From Lysobacteraceae bacterium (GTDB lineage Bacteria; Pseudomonadota; Gammaproteobacteria; Xanthomonadales; Ahniellaceae), in the NCBI GenBank assembly GCA_021299185.1, contig JAJTHZ010000131.1, positions 1 to 64,000 on the forward strand: a stretch of 64,000 nucleotides of DNA, written 5' to 3'. Below, one piece after another: positions 17,604 to 26,921 of the stretch; positions within the stretch are counted from its first letter, which is position 1; every line of letters starts with the position of its first letter. Both the position numbers and the translations under genes were made by a program. The notes beneath the pieces were generated by a model. It was not told where the DNA came from. It searched no databases and worked only from the letters and a program-made list of their open reading frames with translations.

Positions 17604-19937
17604 TCAGCGCCGCGGTTCGCTGACCAGGCTGATCGGCAGGTCGCGCTGGAAGCGACCGCCGGGTGCGCTGCCGTAGGTGACGTCGAAGGCGGCGCGGTTG
17701 CCTGCGTTGGAAGCCTGCGAGGCGGAGGACAGGGTCATGCGGATGGTGCCGATCGGCGTGTCGACGGCCGCGCCGGCGGGCGTGGGACAGGTGCGGCAGT
17801 AGCCCTGGCGCTGGAACAGTTGCAGCGTGTTGGGCGTGGTCGGCGAAGTGGTGACGAACGTGGCCCAGCGGCCGTCGTTGTTGGCGTCGGGGAAGTAGAG
17901 CAGGCCGCTGAGGGTGTCGGTGCCGGCGGCGCGGAAGCTCAGCAGGTCGATCCCCCAGCCGGAATCGGTCGAGCCCCAGAGACCGGTGAAGTCCGGGGTG
18001 GCGCGGAGCGCCGGGTCTTCGCCGAGGATCGCCTCCATGCACCAGTTGCGATTGACGTCCGCGCCGAGCGACCAGGTCATGACGGCCAGCGGCGAGTCGC
18101 TGGGCCGGGGCACGCCGTCGTTGCAGGCGGGCGCGAGGCGGGCCTGGTTGAAGTCGAGGCGGATCTGGCCGGAGGCGGCGGGGACGAGTTCGGGGTCCTG
18201 GCCCTGCCGATAGCGAAAGCGCAGCAGACTGACGCCGGTGGCGGAATCGGGCCTGGCGAGGAAGACGCCATCGACGACCGGACCCGCGGACAGGTACCAC
18301 TCGGGGTTACCGGACGCGTCGTAGGTGTAGAAGATGGCGTAGTAGACGTTGCCGGCGACGCGCCCGAAGGCGATGCCGTGGTTGTTGCGGGTGCGGTCGT
18401 AGTAGAGCGTGGGTCGCGGGAGGTTGTCGGTCGGTACGACCGCCGGCTCGTTGGACCAGCCCACCGCCGACAGCATCGGCGCCGCGATGCCGAGGCGGCG
18501 CGGCGCGCCGGTGATCGCCGGCAGCATTAGCCCGGCGTCGACCCCGGTGCCGGTGACGTGGCTGAGCGTGGAGCCGGGCTGCAGCGGGTCGGGCGCGAAC
18601 AGGCGCACGAAGTTGTCGGGCGCCGTGAACGTGCGATTGACGTTGTCCGGCGACGCCACCGCCTCCGCGCCATCCCAGCGCAACTGGGTGAACGACTTCA
18701 TCGCCGCCTCGCGCTGCGCGTTGCTGATCTCGGTGAAGCGCGACACCGCGCCCGTGGTGGCGTCGACGCTGACCACGTTGGACGAGTAGATGTCGTCGTA
18801 GCCGAGCAGTTCGGAGCCGACCGGTCGCGTGGTGCTGCCGCCGGTGTTGACCAGGCTGGCGAAGCCAAGGCCGTGGGTGATCTCGTGCTTCGCGGTGCCG
18901 ACGAAGTCCACGCCGGTGGCCGGCGACTGCGCGGCGAAGCCGTACCACCAGTTGCGGCCGCCGAGCACTTCGGCCTGGCCGATGCGGTTGTTGAAGGTGA
19001 TCCGGATCTCGTAGTCGGTGGCGCAGCGGCCGCCGACCAGCCCGCAGGTGGGCGTGCCCGCGAGTTTGGTGGTGGCGGTTCCGAGGTAGAAGGTCTGCGC
19101 GCGCGGTAGCGCCGGCACGTACAGCCCGGTGTCGACCACCAGCGCGCCGTTGCTGCGGGTCTGGCTCTGCGCGCGGATAAAGACATCCTGCGCGCTGGCG
19201 AAGGCCAGCGTCGCGCCGGTCGCCGTGCAGCGGTTGCTGTCCACGCCCGGCGTGTTCGGGTCGTCGCAGGCGTCGGTCCAGCAGGCCTTGACCTTGATCG
19301 GCACCGGGCTGCGCAACTCGTTGGACAGCAGGCGCGCGGCCTCCAGCACGGCGTTGCGCCGTTGCGCGCCCACCGTGGTGCCGCTGTTGCCGCCGGCCGG
19401 CGTGGCCGGTGTCGGGTCGTTCCACTCGCTGATCGAGCAGGCGCCGGCGCCGTCGGTCGAGCCGTCGTCGAACACCACGTTGATCGGTACCGGCCCCGGC
19501 GCGGAGGTCGAGGTGTTCACCCTCACGCTGGCGTTGCTGGGCGTGGCGTCGAAGTTGAGCACCACGATGTACCAGCGACCGGCGCGGGCCGGCTGCACGT
19601 TGTAGCGGCCGATCGCGATGCGCTCGGACGTCTCGCCGCTGATCGAACGGTACTGCGCGCCCTCCAGCAGGTACTCCGGGGTGGGGGTCGCGCCCGGTTC
19701 GGTGCCCGGGAACGGCGTGCCGTAACGCACCAGCAGGTCGAGGTCGGTGTTGCCGCTGACCTCGAACTGGATCTGCGCGGCGTCGGCCGGCGCATCGAAA
19801 TAGAAGGCGTCGGTGAAGGCATTGCCACCGAGCGCGAAGCTGCGCGGGGTGCCGGCGGAGAGCGGCGTGTCCGGCGCGGCGTGGACGAACGGCGATGCGA
19901 CGAGCAGCGCCAGCGAGGCGAAAGCGATGCGGATCAT
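17604..19937 (-). CDS. Secreted metallopeptidase-like protein with PPC-like N-terminus and two C-terminal WY-rich modules
   Basis: This 777-residue protein has a signal peptide (1-20). The N-terminal beta domain (about 25-135) resembles bacterial pre-peptidase C domains (DAFYFDAPADAAQIQFEV, NTDLDLLVRYG). The central catalytic region has HEITHGLGF at 351-359. Two related C-terminal modules begin near 525 (YDRTRNNHGIAFG...YTYDASGNPEWYL) and 665 (GLWGSTDSGWGIDLL). The zinc motif is HExxH with GxGF after it, but position 11 is Ser, so the third His of metzincins is absent. At least ten cysteines suggest disulfides. It starts one base after the stop of a small secreted-protein gene. The substrate is unknown. 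Confidence 0.8.
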   Translation of the reverse strand: MIRIAFASLALLVASPFVHAAPDTPLSAGTPRSFALGGNAFTDAFYFDAPADAAQIQFEVSGNTDLDLLVRYGTPFPGTEPGATPTPEYLLEGAQYRSISGETSERIAIGRYNVQPARAGRWYIVVLNFDATPSNASVRVNTSTSAPGPVPINVVFDDGSTDGAGACSISEWNDPTPATPAGGNSGTTVGAQRRNAVLEAARLLSNELRSPVPIKVKACWTDACDDPNTPGVDSNRCTATGATLAFASAQDVFIRAQSQTRSNGALVVDTGLYVPALPRAQTFYLGTATTKLAGTPTCGLVGGRCATDYEIRITFNNRIGQAEVLGGRNWWYGFAAQSPATGVDFVGTAKHEITHGLGFASLVNTGGSTTRPVGSELLGYDDIYSSNVVSVDATTGAVSRFTEISNAQREAAMKSFTQLRWDGAEAVASPDNVNRTFTAPDNFVRLFAPDPLQPGSTLSHVTGTGVDAGLMLPAITGAPRRLGIAAPMLSAVGWSNEPAVVPTDNLPRPTLYYDRTRNNHGIAFGRVAGNVYYAIFYTYDASGNPEWYLSAGPVVDGVFLARPDSATGVSLLRFRYRQGQDPELVPAASGQIRLDFNQARLAPACNDGVPRPSDSPLAVMTWSLGADVNRNWCMEAILGEDPALRATPDFTGLWGSTDSGWGIDLLSFRAAGTDTLSGLLYFPDANNDGRWATFVTTSPTTPNTLQLFQRQGYCRTCPTPAGAAVDTPIGTIRMTLSSASQASNAGNRAAFDVTYGSAPGGRFQRDLPISLVSEPRR

Positions 19938-19938
19938 G

Positions 19939-20235
19939 TCAGCGCTCCTGGCCGCCGTTGCGGGCGATGCGCTCGCGCCACGCACGGAAGGCCGGATTCT
20001 CGGCTTCGCCGCAGCGGATCACCACGCGGCCCTGCGCGTCGAGGGTCGCGGACGACACCGTCATCATCGGCGGGGGCATGCGCGGGGCGTCCTTCAGCGC
20101 CGCCTTCCAGGACGTGGGCGTGCCGCCCAGCGGGCGCGAGATCGGTTCGGCGCCGAGGGCCGCGCCGGCGACGCCGAGCAGCAGGAGGCCGGACGACAGG
20201 AGGACGACGACGGCCGTCCGCGGGGTGTGGATCAC
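19939..20235 (-). CDS. Small secreted protein of unknown function
   Basis: This 98-residue protein from the GTG at 20235 has AAGGAG at ideal spacing. It has a strong signal peptide or anchor (residues 8-28, VVVLLSSGLLLLGVAGAALGA). The mature part of about 70 residues contains SWKAALKDAPRMPPPMMTVSS, one Cys, and a basic C-terminus (FRAWRERIARNGGQER). No family is recognised. Its stop is one base from the metallopeptidase ATG, so the two are an operon. It may be a partner or inhibitor of the peptidase; this is inferred from position only. Confidence 0.7.
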   Translation of the reverse strand: MIHTPRTAVVVLLSSGLLLLGVAGAALGAEPISRPLGGTPTSWKAALKDAPRMPPPMMTVSSATLDAQGRVVIRCGEAENPAFRAWRERIARNGGQER

Positions 20236-20312
20236 GGGTGACTCCTTAGCGCGTTCGAAATGAATGACGCCCCTGGACGGCGATTGTGACACGCACGCAC
20301 GTGCAAGCCCGA

Positions 20313-21128
20313 TCATCGCGCTGCATTCCGCCAACCGTGCGCGAGCACCGACACCGGACCGCGGCCGGGCCGCGTCGCGGCGCGCAGCGCGCCGTGGATG
20401 TAGTCGACGGCATCGGCCACCGCGCGCGGCAATGCAGCCCCGCGGGCGAGGTTGGCGGCCACCGCGGCCGACAGCGTGCAGCCGGTGCCGTGGCCGTCGA
20501 CGCGCAGGCGGCGATGGCGGATCTCGAGCTGGTTGCCGTCGCGGTCGAGGTACAGGTCGGAGACCATCGCGCCGCCGGCGTGGCCACCCTTGAGCAGCAC
20601 CGCATGCGAGCCCATCGCGAGCAGTTCGGCGGCGGCCCTGGATGACGCATCGCGTCCGGCGATGCGTCGGCCGAGCAGCAGTTCGGCTTCCGGCAGGTTG
20701 GGGGTGAGCAACGTGGCCCGGGGCAGCAGCAGCCGGCGCAGCGCGCCGATGGCTTCCGGGCGCAGCAGCGTGGCGCCGCTGGAAGCCACCATCACCGGAT
20801 CGAGCACCACCGGCAGGCCGGGATGGCGCACCAGGGCCGACGCGACGGCGACCACCAGGCGCGGCGTGCCCAGCATGCCGATCTTGACCGCGCGGATGTC
20901 GAAATCGTCGAACACCGCTTCGATCTGGGCATGCACCACCCGCACCGGCACCGGGTGCACGGCGGTGACCGCGCGGATGTTCTGAGCCGTCACCGCCGTC
21001 ACGGCCGTCAGGCCGTGGACCCCGTGGGCGGCGAAGGTCTTCAGGTCCGCCTGGATGCCGGCACCCCCGCCGGAATCGGAGCCGGCGATCGAAAGGGCGG
21101 ACACAGGACGGCGGGGTATGCGGGCCAT
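20313..21128 (-). CDS. thiD: Bifunctional hydroxymethylpyrimidine kinase/phosphomethylpyrimidine kinase ThiD
   Basis: This 271-residue ribokinase-fold enzyme phosphorylates HMP twice for thiamine synthesis. It has the signature [26 protein letters not shown] (residues about 10-35), [28 protein letters not shown] and the catalytic [13 protein letters not shown] near 230. I chose the ATG at 21128 by family alignment; the frame extends slightly upstream. A short hairpin (TGTTG/CAACA) sits at the ribosome binding site, but no TPP riboswitch consensus is visible upstream. It is divergent from the outer-membrane protein gene. Confidence 0.95.
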   Translation of the reverse strand: MARIPRRPVSALSIAGSDSGGGAGIQADLKTFAAHGVHGLTAVTAVTAQNIRAVTAVHPVPVRVVHAQIEAVFDDFDIRAVKIGMLGTPRLVVAVASALVRHPGLPVVLDPVMVASSGATLLRPEAIGALRRLLLPRATLLTPNLPEAELLLGRRIAGRDASSRAAAELLAMGSHAVLLKGGHAGGAMVSDLYLDRDGNQLEIRHRRLRVDGHGTGCTLSAAVAANLARGAALPRAVADAVDYIHGALRAATRPGRGPVSVLAHGWRNAAR

Positions 21129-21208
21129 TTGTTGTTCCCGGGCAACACGGACTTGCAGTCTAGCGGCCAAGGGTTCGACGGGACAGGGAAAAAAGGCCTA
21201 TCCCGGCG

Positions 21209-21237
21209 TTGACAGGCTGTGGTGTTTTTGCGAACCT
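21209..21237 (+). promoter_or_regulatory. Possible promoter of the outer-membrane protein gene
   Basis: A perfect -35 TTGACA at 21209-21214 is followed after 17 bases by GAACCT, a poor -10. It lies 57 bases before the ATG at 21294, within the thiD divergent gap. Confidence 0.3.
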
Positions 21238-21293
21238 GTGGCTCGATGGCAACAGGGGTTGCCACGAGCGCCTTTCGGGGATTGCGCCAGTCC

Positions 21294-22430
21294 ATGGATT
21301 CACGCCGCAACGGCCTTCGCCTCCTCGCCTTCTGCCTGCTTGGTGCAGGCGGCAGTGCGCATGCCGACGACGCCAGCCTGGGCGCGTGGCAGCAGTATGC
21401 GCTGCGTGGCATCACGCCCGACTTCGACTGGGCGGATCGCCCAGACGCGGCCAGCGTCGAGCCCACCGTGTTCGAAGGCGCGCTCGCGCGCACCGGCCTC
21501 GCCCCGCGCGTCGAACTGACCTTCGGCCAGGCCGCGAGCCCGCTGAGCGTGTCCATCTCGCGTTCGCTGGCCGGCGACACCCCGCTGTTCGAGGGTGGCG
21601 CCGTCGCGCCGCAGCGGCTGACCGGCGTCGGCGTCGGCCTGGAGCGCACCCTGGTCGCGCCGGCCCTCACCCGCAGCGTCAGCGACAGCGCCGACCTCAC
21701 GGTCGGTGCGGTGTTCGTGCAGCAGGCATTCGCGTCCTGGGGCCTCGGCGCCGGCGTGCGCACCTACAACAGCGCGGTCAGCACGGCGCCGGCGTCGTTC
21801 CTCGGCACGTCCTACGGCAGCGGCGTCCGCCTCGGCTTCGACCAGTCGCTGGGCGATGCGCTGGTGCTGCGCACGAACTACCAGTCGACGATCGACATGT
21901 CGGCGCTGCAGAACTACCGCGGGCTGTACGCGCGCCCCGGCGACTTCGACCTGCCCGCGGTGGCCAGCACGGACCTCGCGTGGCGGCCGGGCGACGCCAG
22001 CCGCGTCACGTTCGGCGTGTCGCGCGTCATGTACAGCGACATCGCGCCGTTCACCAGCGCGGCACTGCCGGTCCGTTTCCTGAGCCTGATCGGCGACGCC
22101 TCGACGCCGACCTTCGCCTGGCGCGACCTGACCGTGTTCCGGATGGACTGGGAGTGGTCGCCCACCGCGGACGCCACGCTCGGCTTCCACTACGCCACCC
22201 GGCAGCAGCCGGAGCCCACCTCGCGCGCGCTGCGCGACGCGCTGGCCGGCGAGTTCACCGACGACAACTTCGGCCTGTCGGTGACGCGCCGCTTCGACGG
22301 TTTCGGCTCGCTGCGCTTCGCGGCCAGCTATGCGCCCGCCCAGTATTTCCTCGGCAACGCCTCGTTCGGCAACCGCGATGCGCGCGGCGAACAGGTCGAA
22401 GTGGAAGCCGTCTGGGCGATGGCGTTCTGA
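21294..22430 (+). CDS. Predicted outer-membrane beta-barrel protein, function unknown
   Basis: This 378-residue protein has a signal peptide (1-24, ending in SAHA). The body has alternating hydrophobic/polar segments of beta-strand type (for example [23 protein letters not shown] and [20 protein letters not shown]). It ends in VEAVWAMAF, a terminal Phe with aromatic spacing typical of outer-membrane barrels recognised by BamA. No specific family is recognised. The frame stays open upstream to 21219; the ATG at 21294 is chosen because the signal peptide starts there. A strong terminator follows 38 bases after the stop. Confidence 0.75.
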   Translation: MDSRRNGLRLLAFCLLGAGGSAHADDASLGAWQQYALRGITPDFDWADRPDAASVEPTVFEGALARTGLAPRVELTFGQAASPLSVSISRSLAGDTPLFEGGAVAPQRLTGVGVGLERTLVAPALTRSVSDSADLTVGAVFVQQAFASWGLGAGVRTYNSAVSTAPASFLGTSYGSGVRLGFDQSLGDALVLRTNYQSTIDMSALQNYRGLYARPGDFDLPAVASTDLAWRPGDASRVTFGVSRVMYSDIAPFTSAALPVRFLSLIGDASTPTFAWRDLTVFRMDWEWSPTADATLGFHYATRQQPEPTSRALRDALAGEFTDDNFGLSVTRRFDGFGSLRFAASYAPAQYFLGNASFGNRDARGEQVEVEAVWAMAF

Positions 22431-22468
22431 CCCTTTTCTGTTAGCACCAAGGCTTCAGGGCATCTTGC

Positions 22469-22497
22469 GGGGCTCCATCGGAGCCCCGTCTTTTTTT
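22469..22497 (+). terminator. Rho-independent terminator after the outer-membrane protein gene
   Basis: An 8-bp perfect stem GGGGCTCC / GGAGCCCC with a 3-base loop is followed within three bases by TTTTTTT. It ends transcription of the gene ending at 22430 and lies just before the convergent phoH-like gene. Confidence 0.95.
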
Positions 22498-22507
22498 CCG
22501 CGCCCGC

Positions 22508-23908
22508 TCAGAGCGATTCGGACGCGAAGTCCGCCAGCCGCGAGCGCTCGCCGCGGCGCAGCGTGATGTGCGCCGAGTGCTGCCAGGCCTTGAAGCGGTC
22601 GACCGCATAGGTCAGGCCCGAGGTGGTCTCGGTGAGGTAGGGCGTGTCGATCTGCTCGACGTTGCCGAGGCACACCATCTTGGTGCCGGGGCCCGCGCGC
22701 GTGAGCAGGGTCTTCATCTGCTTGGGCGTGAGGTTCTGCGCCTCGTCGATGATCACGTAGCGCGACAGGAAGGTGCGCCCGCGCATGAAATTGAGCGAGC
22801 GGATCTTGATCCGCGAGGCAAGCAGGTCGTTGGTCGCCGCGCGGCCCCAGGAGCCGCCCTCCTGCGGGTCGGCCAGCACCTCGAGGTTGTCGGTCCGCGC
22901 CCCCATCCAGGGCGTCATCTTCTCCTCCTCGGTGCCGGGCAGGAAGCCGATGTCCTCGCCGACCGACACCGTGGCGCGGGTCATGATGATCTCGCGATAG
23001 CGCTGCTGGTCCATCACCTGCGCGAGCCCCGCGGCCAGCGCGAGCAGGGTCTTGCCGGTGCCCGCGGTGCCGAGCAGGGTGACGAAGTCGACGTCGGGGT
23101 CCATCAGCAGGTTGAGCGCGAAGTTCTGCTCGCGATTGCGCGCGTGGATGCCCCACACGCTGTGGTTGCTCTGCTCGTAGTCGTCGGGGATCTGCAGCAC
23201 GGCCTTGCCGTCGGCCACGCGCAGCACGCGGAACTCGGGTTCGTTCTCGCCCGGCAGGTAGAGGCACTGGTGCGGGTACCACTGCTCGTCCTTGCGCAGC
23301 TTGACCTCGTAGAAGGTGCGGCCGCGCTCCGACCACGAGCGCACCTCGGGATGGCGGTCCCAGAACTTCGGCGACAGTTCCGTGTGGCCGGCGTACAGCA
23401 GGCTGAAGTCGTCCAGCGCGCGGTCGTTCTCGTAGTCCTCGGCGGGCACGCCGTAGATCGAGGCCTTGATGCGCAGGTTGATGTCCTTGGACACCAGCAC
23501 CACCGGCGTGCCCGGGCGTGCGTCGCGCAACTCGAGGATCGCGGCGAGGATGCGGTTGTCGGGCACGCGGCCATCGGCGTGCGCGGGCTGCGTGGTGCGC
23601 TGCGTGGTCTGGAACAGCAGGCGGCCGATCTGCGCCGCGCCGCGCAGGCGCAGGTCCTTCGGCCGCGTGAGGCGCAGTCCGGCATCGATGTCGCCGCCGC
23701 CGTTGCCCTCGATCAGTTCGTTGATGAAGCGGCTGACCTGGCGCGCGTTGCGCGAGACCTCGGAGGTGCCCTTCTTGGCGTGGTCGAGTTCCTCCAGCAC
23801 GGTCATCGGGATGAAGACGTCGTGCTCCTCGAAGCGGAACAGCGAAGTCGGGTCGTGCATGAGCACGTTGGTGTCCAGCACGTAGACGCGCTTGCCTTCG
23901 GACATCAT
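22508..23908 (-). CDS. PhoH family ATPase with N-terminal PIN domain (YlaK-like)
   Basis: This 466-residue protein has an N-terminal PIN nuclease domain (VYVLDTNVLMHDPTSL, with the conserved acidic residues and DNRILAAILEL downstream) fused to a PhoH ATPase domain. The ATPase part has the Walker A GTAGTGKTLLALAAGL and Walker B FLSRYVIIDEAQNLT. PIN-PhoH proteins are thought to act on RNA; in vivo roles are poorly known. Two tandem ATG codons (23908, 23905) are possible. The 173-base gap upstream, shared with the next gene, shows no clear promoter. Confidence 0.93.
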   Translation of the reverse strand: MMSEGKRVYVLDTNVLMHDPTSLFRFEEHDVFIPMTVLEELDHAKKGTSEVSRNARQVSRFINELIEGNGGGDIDAGLRLTRPKDLRLRGAAQIGRLLFQTTQRTTQPAHADGRVPDNRILAAILELRDARPGTPVVLVSKDINLRIKASIYGVPAEDYENDRALDDFSLLYAGHTELSPKFWDRHPEVRSWSERGRTFYEVKLRKDEQWYPHQCLYLPGENEPEFRVLRVADGKAVLQIPDDYEQSNHSVWGIHARNREQNFALNLLMDPDVDFVTLLGTAGTGKTLLALAAGLAQVMDQQRYREIIMTRATVSVGEDIGFLPGTEEEKMTPWMGARTDNLEVLADPQEGGSWGRAATNDLLASRIKIRSLNFMRGRTFLSRYVIIDEAQNLTPKQMKTLLTRAGPGTKMVCLGNVEQIDTPYLTETTSGLTYAVDRFKAWQHSAHITLRRGERSRLADFASESL

Positions 23909-24081
23909 TTCGGGGCGGCCTCGGGGGGCGGGTGACGGGGCGGTGGAGCGGCGGGCCGGCGGTTGGCTGCGCAGGAGGGCGGGATCGGTATCGCGGGCGG
24001 GGTGGCGCGGGGGGCGCTGGCTCAACGGCGGACTCCGGCGGCGGGGAAGGGGGTCATCGCGCGGTCGTGGGCCCGGGTCCT

Positions 24082-24642
24082 TCAGTACTTCATGGGGTCC
24101 ATGATCGCATCGAGGTTCTGCGCATCGCAGAACTCGAGGAAATCGTCGCGCAGGGAGGCGATGTGGGTCTTGGCGGGGATGCCGATCGTGATCTGCGCGC
24201 TGAACATGTCGGCGCCGGTCTGCATCGCGCGGTAGCGGCTGGACGACAGCTGCTCGATGGCGATCCCGCGGCTGGCGAAGAATTCGGTCAGCTGGAACAG
24301 CGCGCCGGGGCGGTCGGCCGCCACCACCTCGACCACGTAGGGCATCAGGTTGGCCTGCGGCTCGCGCGCCCCGGTGCGGCGGATCGCGACCTTCAGGTCC
24401 TCCTCGCGCTCCAGCCGCGCCACCGCCGATTCCAGCTTGGCGATCGCGTCCCAGGGGCCGGAGACCAGCAGCGAGACGACCACTTCCTGGCCGAGGCACG
24501 ACACGCGCGCCTCGACCACCCTACAGCCGCACTCGTTCACGCGCTTGGTCAGCGGCAGCAGGGCCGCGGTCGGCTGCGGGACGGCGGCGAGCAGGAGGAC
24601 GAAGTTTTCGCTGGCGTTCGGTCTTGCCACGAGGCCCCGCAT
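24082..24642 (-). CDS. gcvR: Glycine cleavage system transcriptional repressor-like protein (tandem ACT domains)
   Basis: This protein of about 186 residues has two ACT domains. The first (about 12-85) includes RVVEARVSCLGQEVVVSLLVSG. The second (about 100-180) includes VVEVVAADRPGALFQLTEFFASRGIAIEQLSSSRY. This is the architecture and length of GcvR, which modulates GcvA in response to glycine. The start is uncertain: ATG 24642 lacks a ribosome binding site, and GTG 24630 is an alternative. It is divergent from dapA with a gap of about 105 bases. The regulatory target is inferred from the family. Confidence 0.82.
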   Translation of the reverse strand: MRGLVARPNASENFVLLLAAVPQPTAALLPLTKRVNECGCRVVEARVSCLGQEVVVSLLVSGPWDAIAKLESAVARLEREEDLKVAIRRTGAREPQANLMPYVVEVVAADRPGALFQLTEFFASRGIAIEQLSSSRYRAMQTGADMFSAQITIGIPAKTHIASLRDDFLEFCDAQNLDAIMDPMKY

Positions 24643-24747
24643 CGGCGCCGTTCGGCACGGCGTCCCCAACCGATTGTGCCTGCGCCGGGCGACGGGCGGA
24701 ATACTTGTGCCCCGGCCGGTCGGGCCATACCATGCCCGCCTCCCCCA

Positions 24748-25692
24748 ATGTCCCGCAGCCGCCCGCACCGCGTGAGACTCCAAGGCAGCCTCTGCGCCCT
24801 CGTCACGCCGTTCGACGCCGACGGCGCGCCGGACTTCGATGCGTTCGCGCGCCTGCTCGACGTGCACCGCGGGGCCGGCACGCACGGCGTCGTGGTCGCC
24901 GGCTCCACCGGTGAGTCGGCCGCGCTCGACGAGGGGGAATTCCGCGCGCTGCTGGAACTGGCGGTCGAGCGCGTGGGCGGTCACCTGCCGGTGGTCGCGG
25001 GCTGCGGCGCGGCGGCGACCCACAAGGCGCGCCACCTGCTGCGCATCGCGGAAGCCGCCGGCGCGCATGCCTCGCTGGTGGTGACGCCGTACTACGTGCG
25101 CCCGACCCAGGAAGGGCTGTACCGCCACTACGCGTCGCTGGCCGACGCGTCGCCGCTGCCCCTGGTTCTGTACAACGTGCCCGGCCGCACCGGCTGCGAC
25201 CTGTTGCCCGACACCGTGGCGCGGCTGGTCGGCACCGGCAGCATCGCCGGCATCAAGGAAGCGCGGCCCGAGGCCGAGCGCATGCAGCAGTTGCTGGCCT
25301 TGCGCGGGCCCGGCTTCGCGGTACTCAGCGGCGACGACCCCACTGCGCTGCGCGCGCTGCTGGCCGGCGCGGACGGCGTGATCTCGGTCGCCGCCAACGT
25401 GTGCCCGGCGGCGTTCCGCGCCCTGGTCGACCTCGCGCGCGCCGGGCGCGCCGACGATGCCCGCGCGCTCGATGCGCGGCTGGCGCCGCTGTACCGCGCG
25501 CTCGCGCTGGAGTCCAACCCGATCCCGGCCAAGTGGATCCTGCACCGGCTCGGCCTGTGCGGCGCGGGCCTGCGCCTGCCGCTGGTCGAACTGTCCGAGG
25601 CGCATCGCGCCGAGGCCGACGCGTCCGCCGCGCTGGCGCGCTCGCTCGACGCCGCGCATCCCGCGCCGGCGGCCGGAACCCGCGCCGCCTGA
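24748..25692 (+). CDS. dapA: 4-hydroxy-tetrahydrodipicolinate synthase
   Basis: This 314-residue DHDPS-family aldolase joins pyruvate and aspartate semialdehyde in lysine and peptidoglycan synthesis. It has the N-terminal GSLCALVTPFDADGAPD, the binding motif GSTGESAALDEGE, the catalytic YNVPGRTGCD Tyr, and the Schiff-base Lys in GIKEARPE. bamC follows 34 bases later, an order also found in E. coli, which supports DapA over other NAL-family aldolases. The C-terminal tail is Ala-rich and about 20 residues longer than usual. Confidence 0.94.
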   Translation: MSRSRPHRVRLQGSLCALVTPFDADGAPDFDAFARLLDVHRGAGTHGVVVAGSTGESAALDEGEFRALLELAVERVGGHLPVVAGCGAAATHKARHLLRIAEAAGAHASLVVTPYYVRPTQEGLYRHYASLADASPLPLVLYNVPGRTGCDLLPDTVARLVGTGSIAGIKEARPEAERMQQLLALRGPGFAVLSGDDPTALRALLAGADGVISVAANVCPAAFRALVDLARAGRADDARALDARLAPLYRALALESNPIPAKWILHRLGLCGAGLRLPLVELSEAHRAEADASAALARSLDAAHPAPAAGTRAA

Positions 25693-25726
25693 GGCGGTGC
25701 CAAGAACGCAAGACGGAGAGTTGCCG

Positions 25727-26308
25727 ATGAACCGTTCCACCCTGCGCCTGACCGCCGCCGCGACGCTCGCCCTGCTGCTCGCGGGATGCTCCATGTTCGG
25801 CGTGCGCAGCGACTACGAACAGGCGCGCGAGACGCGCCCGCTGGAGATCCCGCCCGAACTCGACGCCCCCGCGCAGTCCGGCACGATGCGCGTGCCCGAG
25901 GTGTCCGGCGCGCCGGCGACGCCCGCATCGGCGGCGTCCAGCGTGCCGTCCGCGATCCCCGCGGGCGAGGCCACGTCGCTGGCGATCGCCGACGGCGTGG
26001 CGGGCGCCTGGCGCCGGGTCGGCCTCGCGCTGGAGCGTTCCGGCGTGGCCGAGCTCACCGCGCGCGACGAGGCGGCCGCCACCTACACCGTGAGCGGGAC
26101 GTCCACCCTGGAACGGCGCGCCGAAGGCGGCTTCTTCAAGCGGCTGTTCACGCGCGACGAGGCGACCACCGCGCAGGTGACGCGCGTGGTGCGCATCGTC
26201 GCCGACGGCAGCGGCAGCGTGGTGCGGGTCGAGGACGAGCAGGGCCAGCCGGCGGACGACGAACTCGCGCGCCGCGTGATCGAAGCGATCCGCCAGCGCC
26301 TGGGTTGA
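25727..26308 (+). CDS. bamC: Outer membrane assembly lipoprotein BamC (short form)
   Basis: This 193-residue protein has the lipoprotein signal LALLLAGCS (acylated Cys about residue 21). An extended low-complexity stretch follows, with ETRPLEIPPELDAP, the BamC N-terminal part that binds BamD. Then comes one helix-grip domain (AWRRVGLALERSGVAEL to the end). E. coli BamC has two such domains and 344 residues, so this is a single-domain form. The dapA-bamC order supports the call. GGAGAG precedes the ATG at 25727. Confidence 0.85.
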   Translation: MNRSTLRLTAAATLALLLAGCSMFGVRSDYEQARETRPLEIPPELDAPAQSGTMRVPEVSGAPATPASAASSVPSAIPAGEATSLAIADGVAGAWRRVGLALERSGVAELTARDEAAATYTVSGTSTLERRAEGGFFKRLFTRDEATTAQVTRVVRIVADGSGSVVRVEDEQGQPADDELARRVIEAIRQRLG

Positions 26309-26363
26309 AGCCCGGCGTCGGGGCCGGGCGCGGGATTGCGGCCGGCGCGGTGCGCCGGCTCGC

Positions 26364-26687
26364 TCAGCGCTCGAGCAGCTTGAGCTTGCCCTCGCGGCCT
26401 TCCCACTCCTTGGCGTCGGCCGGTGGTTCCTTGCGCTCGGTGATCACCGGCCAGGCGGCCGAGAGTTCCTTGTTGAGGGCGATGAAGCCCTCCTGCCCCG
26501 CCGGCACGTCGTCTTCGGGGTAGATCGCATTGACCGGGCATTCCGGCTCGCACAGCGTGCAGTCGATGCACTCGTCGGGATCGATGACGAGGAAGTTCGG
26601 GCCTTCATGGAAGCAGTCGACCGGGCAAACCTCGACGCAATCCGTGTACTTGCACTTGATGCAATTCTCGATGACGACGAACGGCAT
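26364..26687 (-). CDS. fdxA: Ferredoxin FdxA (7Fe type)
   Basis: This 107-residue bacterial ferredoxin has two cluster motifs. [18 protein letters not shown] (about 9-26) lets one cluster become [3Fe-4S]. [12 protein letters not shown] (about 40-51) binds [4Fe-4S]. The C-terminal extension ending in [19 protein letters not shown] is typical of the Azotobacter ferredoxin-I class. It is a small electron carrier in the cytoplasm. It is convergent with bamC and is followed upstream by the tRNA gene on the same strand. Confidence 0.96.
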   Translation of the reverse strand: MPFVVIENCIKCKYTDCVEVCPVDCFHEGPNFLVIDPDECIDCTLCEPECPVNAIYPEDDVPAGQEGFIALNKELSAAWPVITERKEPPADAKEWEGREGKLKLLER

Positions 26688-26738
26688 GGGGCCGTGGCTC
26701 CGGTCTGCTCGCTGGCGGGGCTGCCCGGGACGGGCCGG

Positions 26739-26814
26739 TGGCGCTCCCTACGAGGTTCGAACTCGTGTTCCCGCCTTGAGAGGGCGGTGTCCTAGACCAC
26801 TAGACGAAGGGAGC
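26739..26814 (-). tRNA. tRNA-Glu (anticodon CTC)
   Basis: The 76-base cloverleaf has acceptor GCTCCCT pairing with AGGGAGC, discriminator G and an encoded CCA (TGG at 26739-26741 on the plus strand). The anticodon stem CCGCC/GGCGG encloses loop CTCTCAA, with anticodon CTC at 26778-26780 reading GAG. The T loop is TTCGAAC. The body closely follows E. coli tRNA-Glu. Confidence 0.98.
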
Positions 26815-26844
26815 GTTGCTTGAGGTCCCGGAAACAGGCCGCGT

Positions 26845-26872
26845 AGTATAACGTTTTTCCAACGCCCGACAA
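26845..26872 (-). promoter_or_regulatory. Promoter of tRNA-Glu
   Basis: On the minus strand, -35 TTGTCG (26867-26872) and -10 TATACT (26845-26850) are 16 bases apart. A G+C-rich discriminator (ACGCGGC) follows, typical of stringently controlled stable-RNA promoters. The tRNA starts 30 bases downstream. Confidence 0.75.
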
Positions 26873-26921
26873 CGCGGCCCGCGGCCCCCCGCCGGCGCCG
26901 GGCCGCTGCGGATTCCACTTC

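Noticed and set aside
21129-21293. Possible TPP riboswitch upstream of thiD
   Set aside because: None of the conserved TPP aptamer segments (for example CTGAGA) is present.
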